From an uncultured Eubacteriales bacterium (GTDB lineage: Bacteria > Bacillota > Clostridia > UBA1381 > UMGS1253): 64,000 nt of DNA. The stretch spans positions 1-64,000 of the forward strand of contig CABUKE010000003.1 in NCBI GenBank assembly GCA_902492065.1, read 5' to 3'. Positions within the stretch are counted from its first letter, which is position 1; each line of letters opens with the position of its first letter. This document shows, piece by piece, positions 51,250 through 60,583 of the stretch. Below the pieces are notes generated by a model. That model was not told where the DNA came from, did no database searches, and saw only the letters and a list, made by a program, of their open reading frames with translations. Both the position numbers and the translations under genes were made by a program.

Positions 51250-52845
51250 TTACTGATGTTTCTCTATTACCGCGCACGCTACGCGAATCCCGTCGAGCGC
51301 CGCGCTCATGATACCGCCCGCATAACCCGCGCCCTCCCCGCACGGATATACGCCCGCGATACTGCTCTCGTATGTTTCACCGCGGTAAAACCGCACCGGC
51401 GACGATGAACGCGTTTCCACACCGGTCAATACTGCATCATAATTATCAAAGCCGGCGAGCCGCCGCCCAAACTGGAGAACGCCCTCCTTCAGCCCCGCGC
51501 ATACAAAATCAGGCAGGCAGGCGCGCAGATCGGCAAACGCTGTCCCGGGCCGGTAGGTCGGCGCTACTTCGCCGAAGTTTGCCGCAACCTTGTCCTCCAA
51601 AAACGCGCCAACGAGGTTAACCGGGGCCTGATAATTTCCGCCGCCCGCGACAAATGCCGCCCGTTCCCATTTACGCTGGAACTCCACGCCTGCAAGCGGA
51701 TGCTCACTTTTAAAATCGCCGGGCCGCACGTCGCACAAAAGCGCGGCGTTTGCATTGGCCCCGTCGCGCGCGTGGTCGCTCATCCCGTTTGTCACGACCA
51801 TTCCTGACTCGGACGCCGCCGCAACGACGCGCCCGCCCGGACACATGCAGAACGTATACACGCCCCGCCCGTCGGCAAGCCGGTGCGACAACTTATAATC
51901 CGCCGCGCCGAGCGCCGCATTGCCTGCAAACTTACCGTACTGCGCGCGGTCGATCTGCTTTTGCAGATGTTCAATCCGCACGCCCATGGAGAACGGCTTC
52001 TGCGACATTTGCAGGCCGATGCCGTGCAGCATAGCAAACGTGTCACGCGCGCTGTGCCCGATGGCCAAAACCAGCGTATCGCACAGCAGCTCCTCTACGC
52101 CCTCCGGCGTTTCGCACCGCAGAACAGTAAGTGCGCCGTCTTTTTTCTCTATCCCGCATAGCTTTGTATGGAACCGGATTTCTCCGCCCAGCTCCACAAT
52201 CGCCGCACGCATATTTTTCACAACGCGGCGCAATACGTCCGTCCCGATGTGCGGCTTCGCCATATATAGAATATCCTCCGGCGCGCCGAAACGCACAAAC
52301 TCAGACAGGATAAACGACAAGCGCGCATCGCTTACGCCGCAGGTCAGCTTTCCGTCCGAAAACGTACCCGCGCCGCCTTCGCCGAACTGGACGTTGTTTT
52401 CCATATCAAGTATACCGCCGCTAAAAAAGCCCTCGACCGCCGCCGTCCGGCTGTCCACATCGCCGCCGCGCTCAAGCACAATTGGCGCAAAGCCCGCGCG
52501 CGCCAGCAGGAGTGCGCAAAACATCCCTGCCGGGCCAAAACCGCAGACGATAGGACGGTTTTGCGGCCTTCTCTGCGCCGTTTGGACTGTAAACTCTATC
52601 GGATGTACCACGCGGACGCGCGCCTTATCCGCACACGGCGGTATTCTGTCGCCGTCCGTCAGTGTGACGTCCACGCTGTAGACAAAGTGTACATCGTGCT
52701 TTTTGCGCGCGTCGACCGACTTTTTTGCAATCGTCAACGCCACAATCCGCTCCGGCGGCACATGCAGCGTCTTTGCCGCGGCCATGCGTAAATATTCTGT
52801 TGTATCCTCGTCCAGTCCGGCCCGGATTCCGCTTATCCGCAGCAT
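51250..52845 (-). CDS. FAD-dependent dehydrogenase (COG2509 family)
   Basis: 531-residue soluble flavoprotein. An N-terminal ~90-residue domain precedes the FAD Rossmann motif CGFGPAGMFCALLLARAG (~100-117). Later family blocks are FGEGGAGTFSDGKLTCG, LVLAIGHSARDTF and the C-terminal YPCGEGAGYAGGIMSAALDG. Members are widely annotated as uncharacterised FAD-dependent dehydrogenases. No electron partner is adjacent. ATG 52845 has GGAGG upstream; the gene lies 12 nt after the lyase gene. Confidence 0.9.
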   Translation of the reverse strand: MLRISGIRAGLDEDTTEYLRMAAAKTLHVPPERIVALTIAKKSVDARKKHDVHFVYSVDVTLTDGDRIPPCADKARVRVVHPIEFTVQTAQRRPQNRPIVCGFGPAGMFCALLLARAGFAPIVLERGGDVDSRTAAVEGFFSGGILDMENNVQFGEGGAGTFSDGKLTCGVSDARLSFILSEFVRFGAPEDILYMAKPHIGTDVLRRVVKNMRAAIVELGGEIRFHTKLCGIEKKDGALTVLRCETPEGVEELLCDTLVLAIGHSARDTFAMLHGIGLQMSQKPFSMGVRIEHLQKQIDRAQYGKFAGNAALGAADYKLSHRLADGRGVYTFCMCPGGRVVAAASESGMVVTNGMSDHARDGANANAALLCDVRPGDFKSEHPLAGVEFQRKWERAAFVAGGGNYQAPVNLVGAFLEDKVAANFGEVAPTYRPGTAFADLRACLPDFVCAGLKEGVLQFGRRLAGFDNYDAVLTGVETRSSSPVRFYRGETYESSIAGVYPCGEGAGYAGGIMSAALDGIRVACAVIEKHQ

Positions 52846-52857
52846 AACATACCTCCA

Positions 52858-55137
52858 CTACCGTATTTTCTCGACTGTGACAGTGCCCGCGCCGCAGTCA
52901 AACCACAGCGCGCCGCCGTTCGCGTCCGCCGCCGCTTCACAAAGCGTCTGCCCCGCCTGTGTCACGCGGTACACGCCCTCCTCCATGCCGGTCAACAAGA
53001 TATGAACCGTTTCATAGCCCATATCGGGAACGTCAAAAGTTGCTTTCTCACACCGCATGGCATTTCTGCCAAACAGGCACAGCGTGTTATACACCGCCGC
53101 GCCGAAGTGCGTCTCCGTTTCTACGGTTTCCACCCGCGCTGCCGCGCCGTTTTCCTCTATATCACCCGCAAGCAGCACCGTCAGCATATAGTCGGTGTTA
53201 TTGCCAGGCTTCGGGCTGTTTTCAAGCCGCCAAGCCCCTGCCTCAAGTGCACACGCCGGGTCATAGTCATGGCAGAGCGGATAATTTTCTCCGTTGATTG
53301 TAAACTCTTTCCCCTTGCCGCCTATTTTCGTAAGCTCCGCATCCTTCGGCAAAAGGAAATGTGCCTGCATGGCGCCGCGGTGTTCCGCATCTGTGTTCTG
53401 CACAAACGCAACCTTTCCGCGCATTTCCGGCTCCTCCTGCGTATGCAGCAAAAACGTCTTTTTGAAATCCGGCGAAGCGGCGGTAACCTTGTCGCCAATG
53501 AACAGCACGCCCTTGTGCGCGGCATTTGTAAGCGGCAGAAACGCCATGGAGCGCAAAACCTCCTTCGCCTTGTCCGAATACGCTTTCGCGATATCGCCCG
53601 CTATGTACGAGTATGCCGGCGTGGCCGCGTTCGGCCCAAAGGCGTGCGCCAGCACTTTGCCCGTTTCAAACCTCGGCTCGCTCCACTCCTCCATGGTCTG
53701 CGGTTCGCCAAGCGTAGGCCGCCGTTGCCCGCCCGCGTTCGGCCGGTCGGCAAAGTCCTCGTCCGTGTCGTAAATAAGCAGCGTATTATGTGCAATCGTC
53801 TCTTTATTATACGCCTTATCGTGCGGCGAATAATAGCTGTCGTAGCACCCGGACTCCGACGCAAGGATGCCCTTATAATAAAGCTGGAAGTTGCCCGCAT
53901 CGAGGTGCTGGTGGTTGCCGGCCCACTTCTCGCCTATACGCATGTACGCCAGCACACAGTCGCCGTTTAGGTCCTCATCGCCGTATTTATCCGTGTTCGT
54001 ATCCATCTCCCAGCTTGTCCGCGCAATCATCGCGCCTGCTGGAGAGGCAAAATATTTTGTTTTCGGTAGCTCCGCAATTGGCCTTCCCCACAAATCGGGG
54101 TCATTAAACAGCAGATACTGCACCGGCGTGAGCGTCACATTGTCATAGGTGAAACGGGCAAAGCCCTCGCTCTCGCGGATGGCCTGCTGCTTTAAATATG
54201 GGTCTTTGTAGAAGTTCGCCGCCAGAAACAGGGGTACATATTCTTCGTCCCAATACTGGTTTTTATATAGCTTCGCCTCGCCGAAGTCGTCGCCGATACG
54301 CAGCAATTGTCCGTCGCTGCGGCGGATATAGAGCCACTCATACGGCACTTTGCCATAATCATCGTCAAACATATGCCCGCCCGACATGCGGTAGATAATC
54401 CACTGCGCCCACATATCGAAATTGTAGCGATAGTGTCCGTACGCACTGCCCTGATGATGCGTGTGCGACTTGCCCCAACAGTTGCGCGGCGCTACAAACT
54501 CGTCAAACAACCGGCCCGCACAGAACTCGTAAATGTCTGGGCACTCATCATAGACCGCCACACCAAACGAAAGCAAATCGCGCAGAAGCTGCGCCTCGCC
54601 CGCATGGCCTGTAACCGCCCCCTGCTCCACCGGCGGATAGCCAATCTCCATTTTACCAGCCAGGTTCTCGCACAGCCCTATCAGCTCCGCCTTGTCCTCG
54701 TCCGTCAGCACGTCGTAACACCAGTCGTAAATCTCGCTCGCCGTAAAGATTGCCTGTCCCATCGGACGGGAGAAGTCTCCGTAATTGCCATAGCGCGCCG
54801 TTTTGATATAGTCCTTGACCGCGTCAATGGCAAGGCGGGCGTACGTTTCGTCGCCGCAGAGCGCATACTGGAAGGCGAATGCCTCCAGCCGGGAAAGAAT
54901 GCGGCCTGAAAAATTCCGTGCCAGCTCCGGGTCCGGGTTAAGGCGTAAATTTGCCGTCTTGTCACAAAGATCTGTAAAAGTCAAATATGCGCACCGGTTC
55001 TGCGGCTTATCAAATTCAGTACGAATTTTCTCCAAGTCCGCCGCGCGAAACAATAAACGCGGGTGCGTTCCCGTTTCCGGCAAAAATGGAGGCGTGTGAT
55101 AACGCGAAGCGTCAAGCGGTTTCCGGCCTAATTTCAT
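52858..55137 (-). CDS. Cytoplasmic heparinase II/III-like polysaccharide lyase
   Basis: 759 residues with no signal peptide and no accessory binding domains, unlike its secreted relatives. The sequence starts with a short leader then THPRLLFRAADLEKIR, the toroid, TGHAGEAQLLRDLL (~200), HHQGSAYGHYRYNFD (~250), NHQHLDAGNFQLYYKGILASESG (~430, shown in part) and IAHNTLLIYD. These blocks are close counterparts of those in the protein at 11011-15243. Likely a uronic-acid oligosaccharide lyase acting after import. It is followed by a flavoprotein and a PL22-like protein. Confidence 0.87.
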   Translation of the reverse strand: MKLGRKPLDASRYHTPPFLPETGTHPRLLFRAADLEKIRTEFDKPQNRCAYLTFTDLCDKTANLRLNPDPELARNFSGRILSRLEAFAFQYALCGDETYARLAIDAVKDYIKTARYGNYGDFSRPMGQAIFTASEIYDWCYDVLTDEDKAELIGLCENLAGKMEIGYPPVEQGAVTGHAGEAQLLRDLLSFGVAVYDECPDIYEFCAGRLFDEFVAPRNCWGKSHTHHQGSAYGHYRYNFDMWAQWIIYRMSGGHMFDDDYGKVPYEWLYIRRSDGQLLRIGDDFGEAKLYKNQYWDEEYVPLFLAANFYKDPYLKQQAIRESEGFARFTYDNVTLTPVQYLLFNDPDLWGRPIAELPKTKYFASPAGAMIARTSWEMDTNTDKYGDEDLNGDCVLAYMRIGEKWAGNHQHLDAGNFQLYYKGILASESGCYDSYYSPHDKAYNKETIAHNTLLIYDTDEDFADRPNAGGQRRPTLGEPQTMEEWSEPRFETGKVLAHAFGPNAATPAYSYIAGDIAKAYSDKAKEVLRSMAFLPLTNAAHKGVLFIGDKVTAASPDFKKTFLLHTQEEPEMRGKVAFVQNTDAEHRGAMQAHFLLPKDAELTKIGGKGKEFTINGENYPLCHDYDPACALEAGAWRLENSPKPGNNTDYMLTVLLAGDIEENGAAARVETVETETHFGAAVYNTLCLFGRNAMRCEKATFDVPDMGYETVHILLTGMEEGVYRVTQAGQTLCEAAADANGGALWFDCGAGTVTVEKIR

Positions 55138-55171
55138 ATAAAATCCCCCCTATATTCGCTTAGATTAACTA

Positions 55172-56104
55172 TCAAATAATTGCAGGAATCAATTGATTCA
55201 GTGCAACAATCAACGGGATTGTAACAATCGACATCAGCGTATTAAGCGCAACAATCTCCGACGCATAGCCGGCGTCGAGGTCATACTTCGCCGCAAACAG
55301 GGCCGCCGCCGTCGCACTCGGGCACGCCGCTGGAATCAGGACTGCGACAGCGACCGCCGCACCGACGAACGGAAGCTTCAAAAGCAGTATCCCAATCACC
55401 GGGACAAGCACGAGCCGCACAAACGACACGAGGTAGAGCCTCCCGTTTTTGAGCGCGGTCGAAAAGTTCACATCCGCCAAAAACACACCGAGCAGGAGCA
55501 TCGCAAGCGGCGTGTTCAGCCCTGCCATATAATCCACCGCCGTATACAGCACGCCCGGCAGACGGATGCGTGCAAAAAACAGTGCAAGACCGATGACAAC
55601 GCCAATCACACCCGGGTTAATCAGAATTTTTTTAAGTGACAGGCTCTTTCTGTCCTGTGTATAAAGATAGATACCATGCGTCCAGTTGAGGATATTGAAC
55701 ACAGCAAGGTAGGCCGAACCATAGAACACGCCCTCCGCACCCAGCACCGCCTCCAGCAGCGGAATTGCCATAAAGCCGCAGTTCGAGTATGCCGCGCAGT
55801 ATTGGTCAATCTGTCCCCGCGGCGTGCGGCTGCGGCCAAAAATCAGCTTTGAAACCAGAATTGACACTACATTAATGACCGTTGCGGCGATAAATGCCGT
55901 CAAAAGCCCGCTTGCAAGCTCAAATTCAAAATCCACCTGATACGCTTTGATTACAACGCACGGCGTAACAATAATCAGCAAAATGTCGGAGAGCTGTTTT
56001 GAGCCCTCCTTTGTAATCAGTTTACATTTTTTTATGATAAAGCCAAGCACAATCAGCAAAAACATAATGCAGACCTGCACGGCCACCGTAGCTACTAAAT
56101 TCAT
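55172..56104 (-). CDS. AEC (auxin efflux carrier-like) family transporter
   Basis: 310 residues with about ten hydrophobic helices in two five-helix halves. MFLLIVLGFIIKKCKLITKEGSKQLSDILL and YSNCGFMAIPLLEAVLGAEG are typical; the second half contains LPGVLYTAVDYMAGLNTPLAMLLLG. The family carries carboxylates such as malate and may export organic acids or sugar acids. Its place between lyase and PHP genes would fit transport of an acidic product, but this is inference. Confidence 0.88.
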   Translation of the reverse strand: MNLVATVAVQVCIMFLLIVLGFIIKKCKLITKEGSKQLSDILLIIVTPCVVIKAYQVDFEFELASGLLTAFIAATVINVVSILVSKLIFGRSRTPRGQIDQYCAAYSNCGFMAIPLLEAVLGAEGVFYGSAYLAVFNILNWTHGIYLYTQDRKSLSLKKILINPGVIGVVIGLALFFARIRLPGVLYTAVDYMAGLNTPLAMLLLGVFLADVNFSTALKNGRLYLVSFVRLVLVPVIGILLLKLPFVGAAVAVAVLIPAACPSATAAALFAAKYDLDAGYASEIVALNTLMSIVTIPLIVALNQLIPAII

Positions 56105-56119
56105 AATCTTGTCCCCAAA

Positions 56120-56788
56120 TCAATTGTTTTGTATTGCTTCTAGCAGTTCTGCTTCCCCATTCATCAAAACGCGTACAATGTCCACCGCGTCAAACAACGG
56201 CTCTTTTACAGCAATACCGCCGCGCGCAAGGTCCTCCGTCTGATGATAGTCAGAGCCGCTGCTCATCTTTTTCTCATACTTTTCTGCCCACATGCGTGCA
56301 ATGTCGTTTCTCGAGTCGTGACGCGGATTGCCGTTGTAGACCTCAACGCCGTCGAGCAGTCCCGGCGGCATGACCGTCATACGGTTCCGGAACGGATGCG
56401 CCTGAAAAATCACCATGCCGTTCTCATGAGCAAGTGCGGAAAACCGCTCCAGCCCCAGCTCCATCATATTCAGATACTGGCGTATAAAATCTTCCGTCAT
56501 ACCGTATACAAGATAGTCGTTGTTGTTTTCATAGAACGTCAGCTCCATCCCCAATATTACGGTCAACCGGTTCCCTGCCGCCGCTTTTGCCGCGCGGTAG
56601 CCCGCCAAGTAATACTCCGCCATATCCTTCGGTCGGCTGTGAAACGTATGACGGTTAAAGTGGTCGGTAATGACAATTCCGCTGTAGCCAGCCTTAATAT
56701 AATTTTCTACCACATCTTTTGCGGCAACCTTTCCGCAAATGCTGACCTCGCTCGTATGGCAATGCAGTTCATATAAAAACCTACCCAT
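56120..56788 (-). CDS. PHP domain phosphoesterase-like protein
   Basis: 222 residues with the polymerase-and-histidinol-phosphatase fold. Metal motifs are LHCHTSE (~8-14), ITDHFNRH (~40), GMELTF, FQAHPFR and GSDYHQTE (~183-190). This looks like a small trinuclear-metal phosphoesterase acting on a nucleotide or sugar phosphate. ATG 56788 has AGGAGGAAAGG upstream. Lies 15 nt upstream of the AEC transporter, same strand. Confidence 0.87.
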   Translation of the reverse strand: MGRFLYELHCHTSEVSICGKVAAKDVVENYIKAGYSGIVITDHFNRHTFHSRPKDMAEYYLAGYRAAKAAAGNRLTVILGMELTFYENNNDYLVYGMTEDFIRQYLNMMELGLERFSALAHENGMVIFQAHPFRNRMTVMPPGLLDGVEVYNGNPRHDSRNDIARMWAEKYEKKMSSGSDYHQTEDLARGGIAVKEPLFDAVDIVRVLMNGEAELLEAIQNN

Positions 56789-56806
56789 ACCTTTCCTCCT
56801 GTATTC

Positions 56807-57658
56807 TCAATTTCTATCAATTGTCTTGTCGTCACAAAACTTCGATATTTCTGCATAAACAATATCCAAATCCAAATTCGCAAGCAGCTCAAGTCCGTAC
56901 TGCTCTGCCAACGACGCGGCAACCTCCGCCCCCAGATAATACCCGACGTCGGCCTGCCCCAAAAACGTATTCCAATCCCCAAAAAACGGCGCTACGCTTT
57001 CACCTGTGTCGACCCGCCGCCTATATTCGGCAAAAAGCATGGCCCGGTTACGCCTGCACCAATCCAGCCAGCCGTTGGTATCTTGGTGAAAGAAGTCAAA
57101 ATCACCGACAAGCAATTGCTCGCAGTACATTGCAACGCCTTCCGCATAAAGCTGCCACAACGCTTTGTCCCGCAGCGTTTTTGCCTCCTTTTTTCCATGG
57201 CGCTGCTGCATATGCCAAGTATGTCCCAATTCGTGATAGATCAGTCCAGCCATAGCGCGTTCCGTATGCCATCCAAGCTCCACGATTTTTTCAAGCCCAA
57301 GCAGCACAGCCGGTCTGCCGTGTAAATCCGTGGCCCATCCCGCGCCGTTGCACAGGCCGAGATATAAAAGGAGCGTAACATCCAGCTCCGTATGCAAGAC
57401 CTTGTAGATTCGTTTTTGCAGCTTATGCGTCACTGAAAGAAAAGAGGTATGCGCCTGCTCACGAATTTCCATGCATTGGAAAAAGCGTTCCAAAACAGGC
57501 AGAACATCACGTTCATAGTCATACCCGGCTGCATCCCGCTCCACTTTTTCTGCAAGTCCCGGTGCTATACCGTCCGCATAACGCCTCCAGACATGCAAAT
57601 CAAAATGCTCCTGTGAAAAGACTGCACATGCCGCGCAATATGTATCAATGATTTTCAT
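56807..57658 (-). CDS. Putative zinc metallopeptidase-like protein (HELGH)
   Basis: 283 residues, no signal peptide. LIYHELGHTWHMQQ gives an HExxH zinc motif at 142-146, and a Glu in LYAEGVAMYCE (~173) could be the third ligand, the layout of gluzincin-type peptidases. I do not recognise the family; annotation as an aminopeptidase would be a guess. The N-terminus has an isolated Cys pair (YCAAC). The start is uncertain: ATG 57658 has GGTGAG about 10 nt upstream, and an in-frame GTG at 57673 would include that site. Confidence 0.65.
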   Translation of the reverse strand: MKIIDTYCAACAVFSQEHFDLHVWRRYADGIAPGLAEKVERDAAGYDYERDVLPVLERFFQCMEIREQAHTSFLSVTHKLQKRIYKVLHTELDVTLLLYLGLCNGAGWATDLHGRPAVLLGLEKIVELGWHTERAMAGLIYHELGHTWHMQQRHGKKEAKTLRDKALWQLYAEGVAMYCEQLLVGDFDFFHQDTNGWLDWCRRNRAMLFAEYRRRVDTGESVAPFFGDWNTFLGQADVGYYLGAEVAASLAEQYGLELLANLDLDIVYAEISKFCDDKTIDRN

Positions 57659-57825
57659 GCCCACAAGACTCACCGCTAACTTTTATTATATAATCCGCCG
57701 TCTATTATACCAAACTTTTTTTAAGATTTCTATAAAACTTAACTTTTTCTTTACAAAATTGAACTTTCAGCCATATTCATAACTTTTATTCTAAGGCAAA
57801 ACTGTTTTTGACTGTTTCCTGTGCC

Positions 57826-57854
57826 TTGACAAACGTTTTGCTGCGGCTTATAAT
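57826..57854 (+). promoter_or_regulatory. Perfect-consensus sigma-A promoter for the TtcA-family gene
   Basis: TTGACA (57826-57831), 17-nt spacer, TATAAT (57849-57854), 40 nt upstream of the ATG at 57895. It also lies in the 236-nt gap that separates the long minus-strand series from the plus-strand genes; otherwise that gap is A/T-rich. Confidence 0.85.
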
Positions 57855-57894
57855 TTTTTATGATATGCAGAATACAGGAAAGGTATCAGTTTTT

Positions 57895-58716
57895 ATGGAA
57901 CGAGCACAGCAAATCGAACAAAGCATTATAAAACGCTTTCGCAGGCCGATTTGGAGCAGGTTTACAAAGGCGCTTAAGGAGTACCGTCTCATCAACGAGG
58001 GCGACCGCGTTGCGGTCTGTATCTCCGGCGGGAAGGACTCTATGCTCCTGGCAAAGTGTATCCAGCAGCTTCAGCGTTACAGCGATGTCCCCTTTTCGGC
58101 CGAATATATCGTCATGGATCCGGGCTACAATCCTGCCAACCGGCAAAAAATCGAGGAAAACGCCGCCCTGCTCGGCCTTCCGGTACAAATTTTTGAGTCT
58201 GACATCTTTGAGGTCGTAACCGCCGCCGGGCAGTCGCCCTGTTACTTATGCGCGCGGATGCGGCGCGGCTATTTGTACAGTCAGGCGCAAAAGCTTGGCT
58301 GCAACAAAATTGCGCTGGGGCACCACTTTGACGACGTAATCGAAACGATTTTGATGAGCATTCTCTACGGCGGCGAAATCCGGAGCATGATGCCGAAGCT
58401 GCACAGCACAAACTTTGCAGGCATGCAGCTTATCCGTCCGCTCTACTATGTAAAGGAAAAGGACATTACAGCTTGGGCGGCGTATAATAACCTGGAGTTT
58501 ATCCGGTGCGCCTGCCGGTTTACCGAGCATGTGGCCTCCGGTGTTGCGGAGTCGAAGCGGTTTGAAGTGAAGAAACTGATTGAAGAAATGAAAAAGACAA
58601 ATGAAAATGTGGAATACAATTTGTTTAAAAGCGTATACAATGTCAATCTTGACACGATGATTGGGTACAAATCAAATGGGAAACGCCATCACTTTATGGA
58701 TGACTATATCGACTGA
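57895..58716 (+). CDS. ttcA: TtcA-family tRNA 2-thiolation-type ATPase
   Basis: 273-residue cytoplasmic N-type ATP pyrophosphatase. PP-loop SGGKDS is at 44-49. An Fe-S-binding-type CYLCARMRRG (~117) and a second single Cys region (RCACRF) match the three-Cys pattern of TtcA-like proteins. GHHFDDVIETILMSILYGG is the family block. The reaction in characterised relatives is 2-thiolation of cytidine 32 of tRNA. ATG 57895 has GAAAGGTAT upstream. The precise tRNA target is an assignment by family only. Confidence 0.87.
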   Translation: MERAQQIEQSIIKRFRRPIWSRFTKALKEYRLINEGDRVAVCISGGKDSMLLAKCIQQLQRYSDVPFSAEYIVMDPGYNPANRQKIEENAALLGLPVQIFESDIFEVVTAAGQSPCYLCARMRRGYLYSQAQKLGCNKIALGHHFDDVIETILMSILYGGEIRSMMPKLHSTNFAGMQLIRPLYYVKEKDITAWAAYNNLEFIRCACRFTEHVASGVAESKRFEVKKLIEEMKKTNENVEYNLFKSVYNVNLDTMIGYKSNGKRHHFMDDYID

Positions 58717-58731
58717 CTGGAGGCGGCTTGT

Positions 58732-59751
58732 ATGAAAAGTATCTTGCTGATTGAAAAAAAGGGCGACGACGCGGTTCGTCCTGTTTCCCAAATATATACG
58801 CCCGACATTCTCGCCCGGCTTCGGGATGAGGCGGGCCTGATAAGCGAAACGTATATTAACCGCAGTAATTTGTCAGCCCATCTTTCTGACGCGCGGGAGG
58901 CGGAAGCGGCCTTCTCCACCTGGAACATGCCTGTATTTACGAAAGAGGAAATTGCAGCTTACTTTCCGAACCTGCGGGCCGTATTTTACAGCGCAGGCAG
59001 CGTAAAGTCCTTTGCGCGGCCATTTTTGGAGCGTGGCGTGCGCGTATTTTCCGCCTATGCGGCCAACGCAGTCCCGGTGGCGGAATTCTGCGCGGCTCAG
59101 ATTGTGCTGGCCAACAAAGGCTTTTTTCAGTGCTGCAAGCCGTCATGCAGGGCGGATTACGCATTAGCCGCCGCCCGCTTTTCCCATTGCCCGGGCAATT
59201 ACGGTGCAAGGGTCGGTCTGCTCGGCGCTGGAGCAATCGGCCGGCTCGTCATCCAATATCTTGCCCCATACCGGCTCGAGCTGGTTGTATACGATCCATT
59301 TTTGTCAGATGAGAAGGCCAACGCACTGGGCGTAACGAAGGCGTCGCTCGAAACAGTTTTCCAGTCCTGCAATGTTGTGTCAAACCATCTTGCCGACGTG
59401 CCGAAAACAAGAGGGATCATAAACGGCGACCTGCTTGCACGGATGCCGTCTTATTCCACCTTTCTCAATACCGGGCGCGGCGCACAGGTAGATGAAGACG
59501 CTCTAATTCAAAAATTGCAAGACGACCCGACCTTCACCGCACTGCTCGACGTGACAGCCCCGGAACCGCCGGAGGACAGCAGTCCGCTCTACCGTCTGCC
59601 AAACGCATACCTGACGCCGCACATGGCGGGAAGCTCCGGCGGCGAGCTGGTACGTATGGCAGAGTATATGCTCGACGAATTCCACCGATTTCAGCGCGGT
59701 GAGCCGACAAAGTATGAAATCACGTTGGAAATGTTAGAAAAAATGGCATAA
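58732..59751 (+). CDS. D-isomer-specific 2-hydroxyacid dehydrogenase family protein
   Basis: 339 residues with the NAD-binding domain inserted in the catalytic domain. LLGAGAIGRLVIQYL (~160-175) is the dinucleotide fold. Catalytic-type residues follow: FLNTGRGAQVDEDAL (Arg), DVTAPEPPEDSSPL (Glu) and TPHMAGSSGG (His near 290-300). Reduces or oxidises a 2-keto/2-hydroxy acid; no specific substrate is visible. 15 nt after TtcA and 29 nt before the isomerase-like gene. Confidence 0.88.
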   Translation: MKSILLIEKKGDDAVRPVSQIYTPDILARLRDEAGLISETYINRSNLSAHLSDAREAEAAFSTWNMPVFTKEEIAAYFPNLRAVFYSAGSVKSFARPFLERGVRVFSAYAANAVPVAEFCAAQIVLANKGFFQCCKPSCRADYALAAARFSHCPGNYGARVGLLGAGAIGRLVIQYLAPYRLELVVYDPFLSDEKANALGVTKASLETVFQSCNVVSNHLADVPKTRGIINGDLLARMPSYSTFLNTGRGAQVDEDALIQKLQDDPTFTALLDVTAPEPPEDSSPLYRLPNAYLTPHMAGSSGGELVRMAEYMLDEFHRFQRGEPTKYEITLEMLEKMA

Positions 59752-59780
59752 ATCCATTGAAACAGAAAGGCGGTTATCCT

Positions 59781-60533
59781 ATGGAAAAGCAAGCCGGTGT
59801 GGCCTCGGTCACATTTCGTAAACGTACCCCGCATGAAATTATCGAGCTTGCAAAACAGGCGGGACTTGACGGCATCGAGTGGGGCGGTGATGTGCATGTG
59901 CCCTGCGGCGCGTACGGTGCAGCAGAAACAGTTGCGCACATGACACAGGAGGCAGGGCTGTCCGTCCTCAGCTACGGCAGCTACTTCCGGCTTGGCCTGC
60001 AACGTGCAGAAGAGTTGGAAATGTATCTGAAAACGGCGAAGGCGCTCGGCGCGCCCATTATGCGCATTTGGGGCGGGACCCACTCCAGCTTTATGTACAG
60101 CAGGGAGGAGACAGCCCTGCTGCTCGCACAGGCAAAGCAGGCGGCAGCACTTGCAGAAAAGTATGGCATTGTGCTGGGACTGGAGTGCCACGACTCCACC
60201 ATCACGGACGACTTTGCCTTTGCACGCAGCTTTCTCGAAAGCGTGGACAGTCCGTTTTTTAAGACATATTGGCAGCCGAACCGCTTTCGGGACTTTTCCT
60301 ATAATCTGGAAGCGTTAAAAGCGCTTGCACCATATGTCGTGACTGTTCACACTCAGCGCTGGGAAGGCGACGTGCGTCTTTCCCTGCATGGTTACATGGA
60401 CGAGTGGCGCACATATTGCGGCGTTTTGGAACAGACAGGGGCCGCACACCGCTTTATTTTGGAATTTTTGCCGGAGGAAAGCGGCATTTGCCTCAAGTCG
60501 GAGGCGGAAGCCCTGCACGCACTTTTGAAATAA
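59781..60533 (+). CDS. Sugar phosphate isomerase/epimerase-like TIM-barrel protein
   Basis: 250 residues of the xylose isomerase-like TIM-barrel superfamily. Typical elements are IIELAKQAGLDGIEWGGDVHVP, LGAPIMRIWGG (~95), AEKYGIVLGLECHDSTITDD (~135), TYWQPN and VTVHTQRW with metal-ligand-type Glu, Asp and His residues. Start at ATG 59781 with GAAAGGCGG upstream. Its neighbour is a hydroxyacid dehydrogenase, so a sugar-acid pathway is plausible. Confidence 0.85.
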   Translation: MEKQAGVASVTFRKRTPHEIIELAKQAGLDGIEWGGDVHVPCGAYGAAETVAHMTQEAGLSVLSYGSYFRLGLQRAEELEMYLKTAKALGAPIMRIWGGTHSSFMYSREETALLLAQAKQAAALAEKYGIVLGLECHDSTITDDFAFARSFLESVDSPFFKTYWQPNRFRDFSYNLEALKALAPYVVTVHTQRWEGDVRLSLHGYMDEWRTYCGVLEQTGAAHRFILEFLPEESGICLKSEAEALHALLK

Positions 60534-60583
60534 TTTGCATAAAAACATGCAAACCTTCGCATATTAGCAGCGAGGTGATAAAG

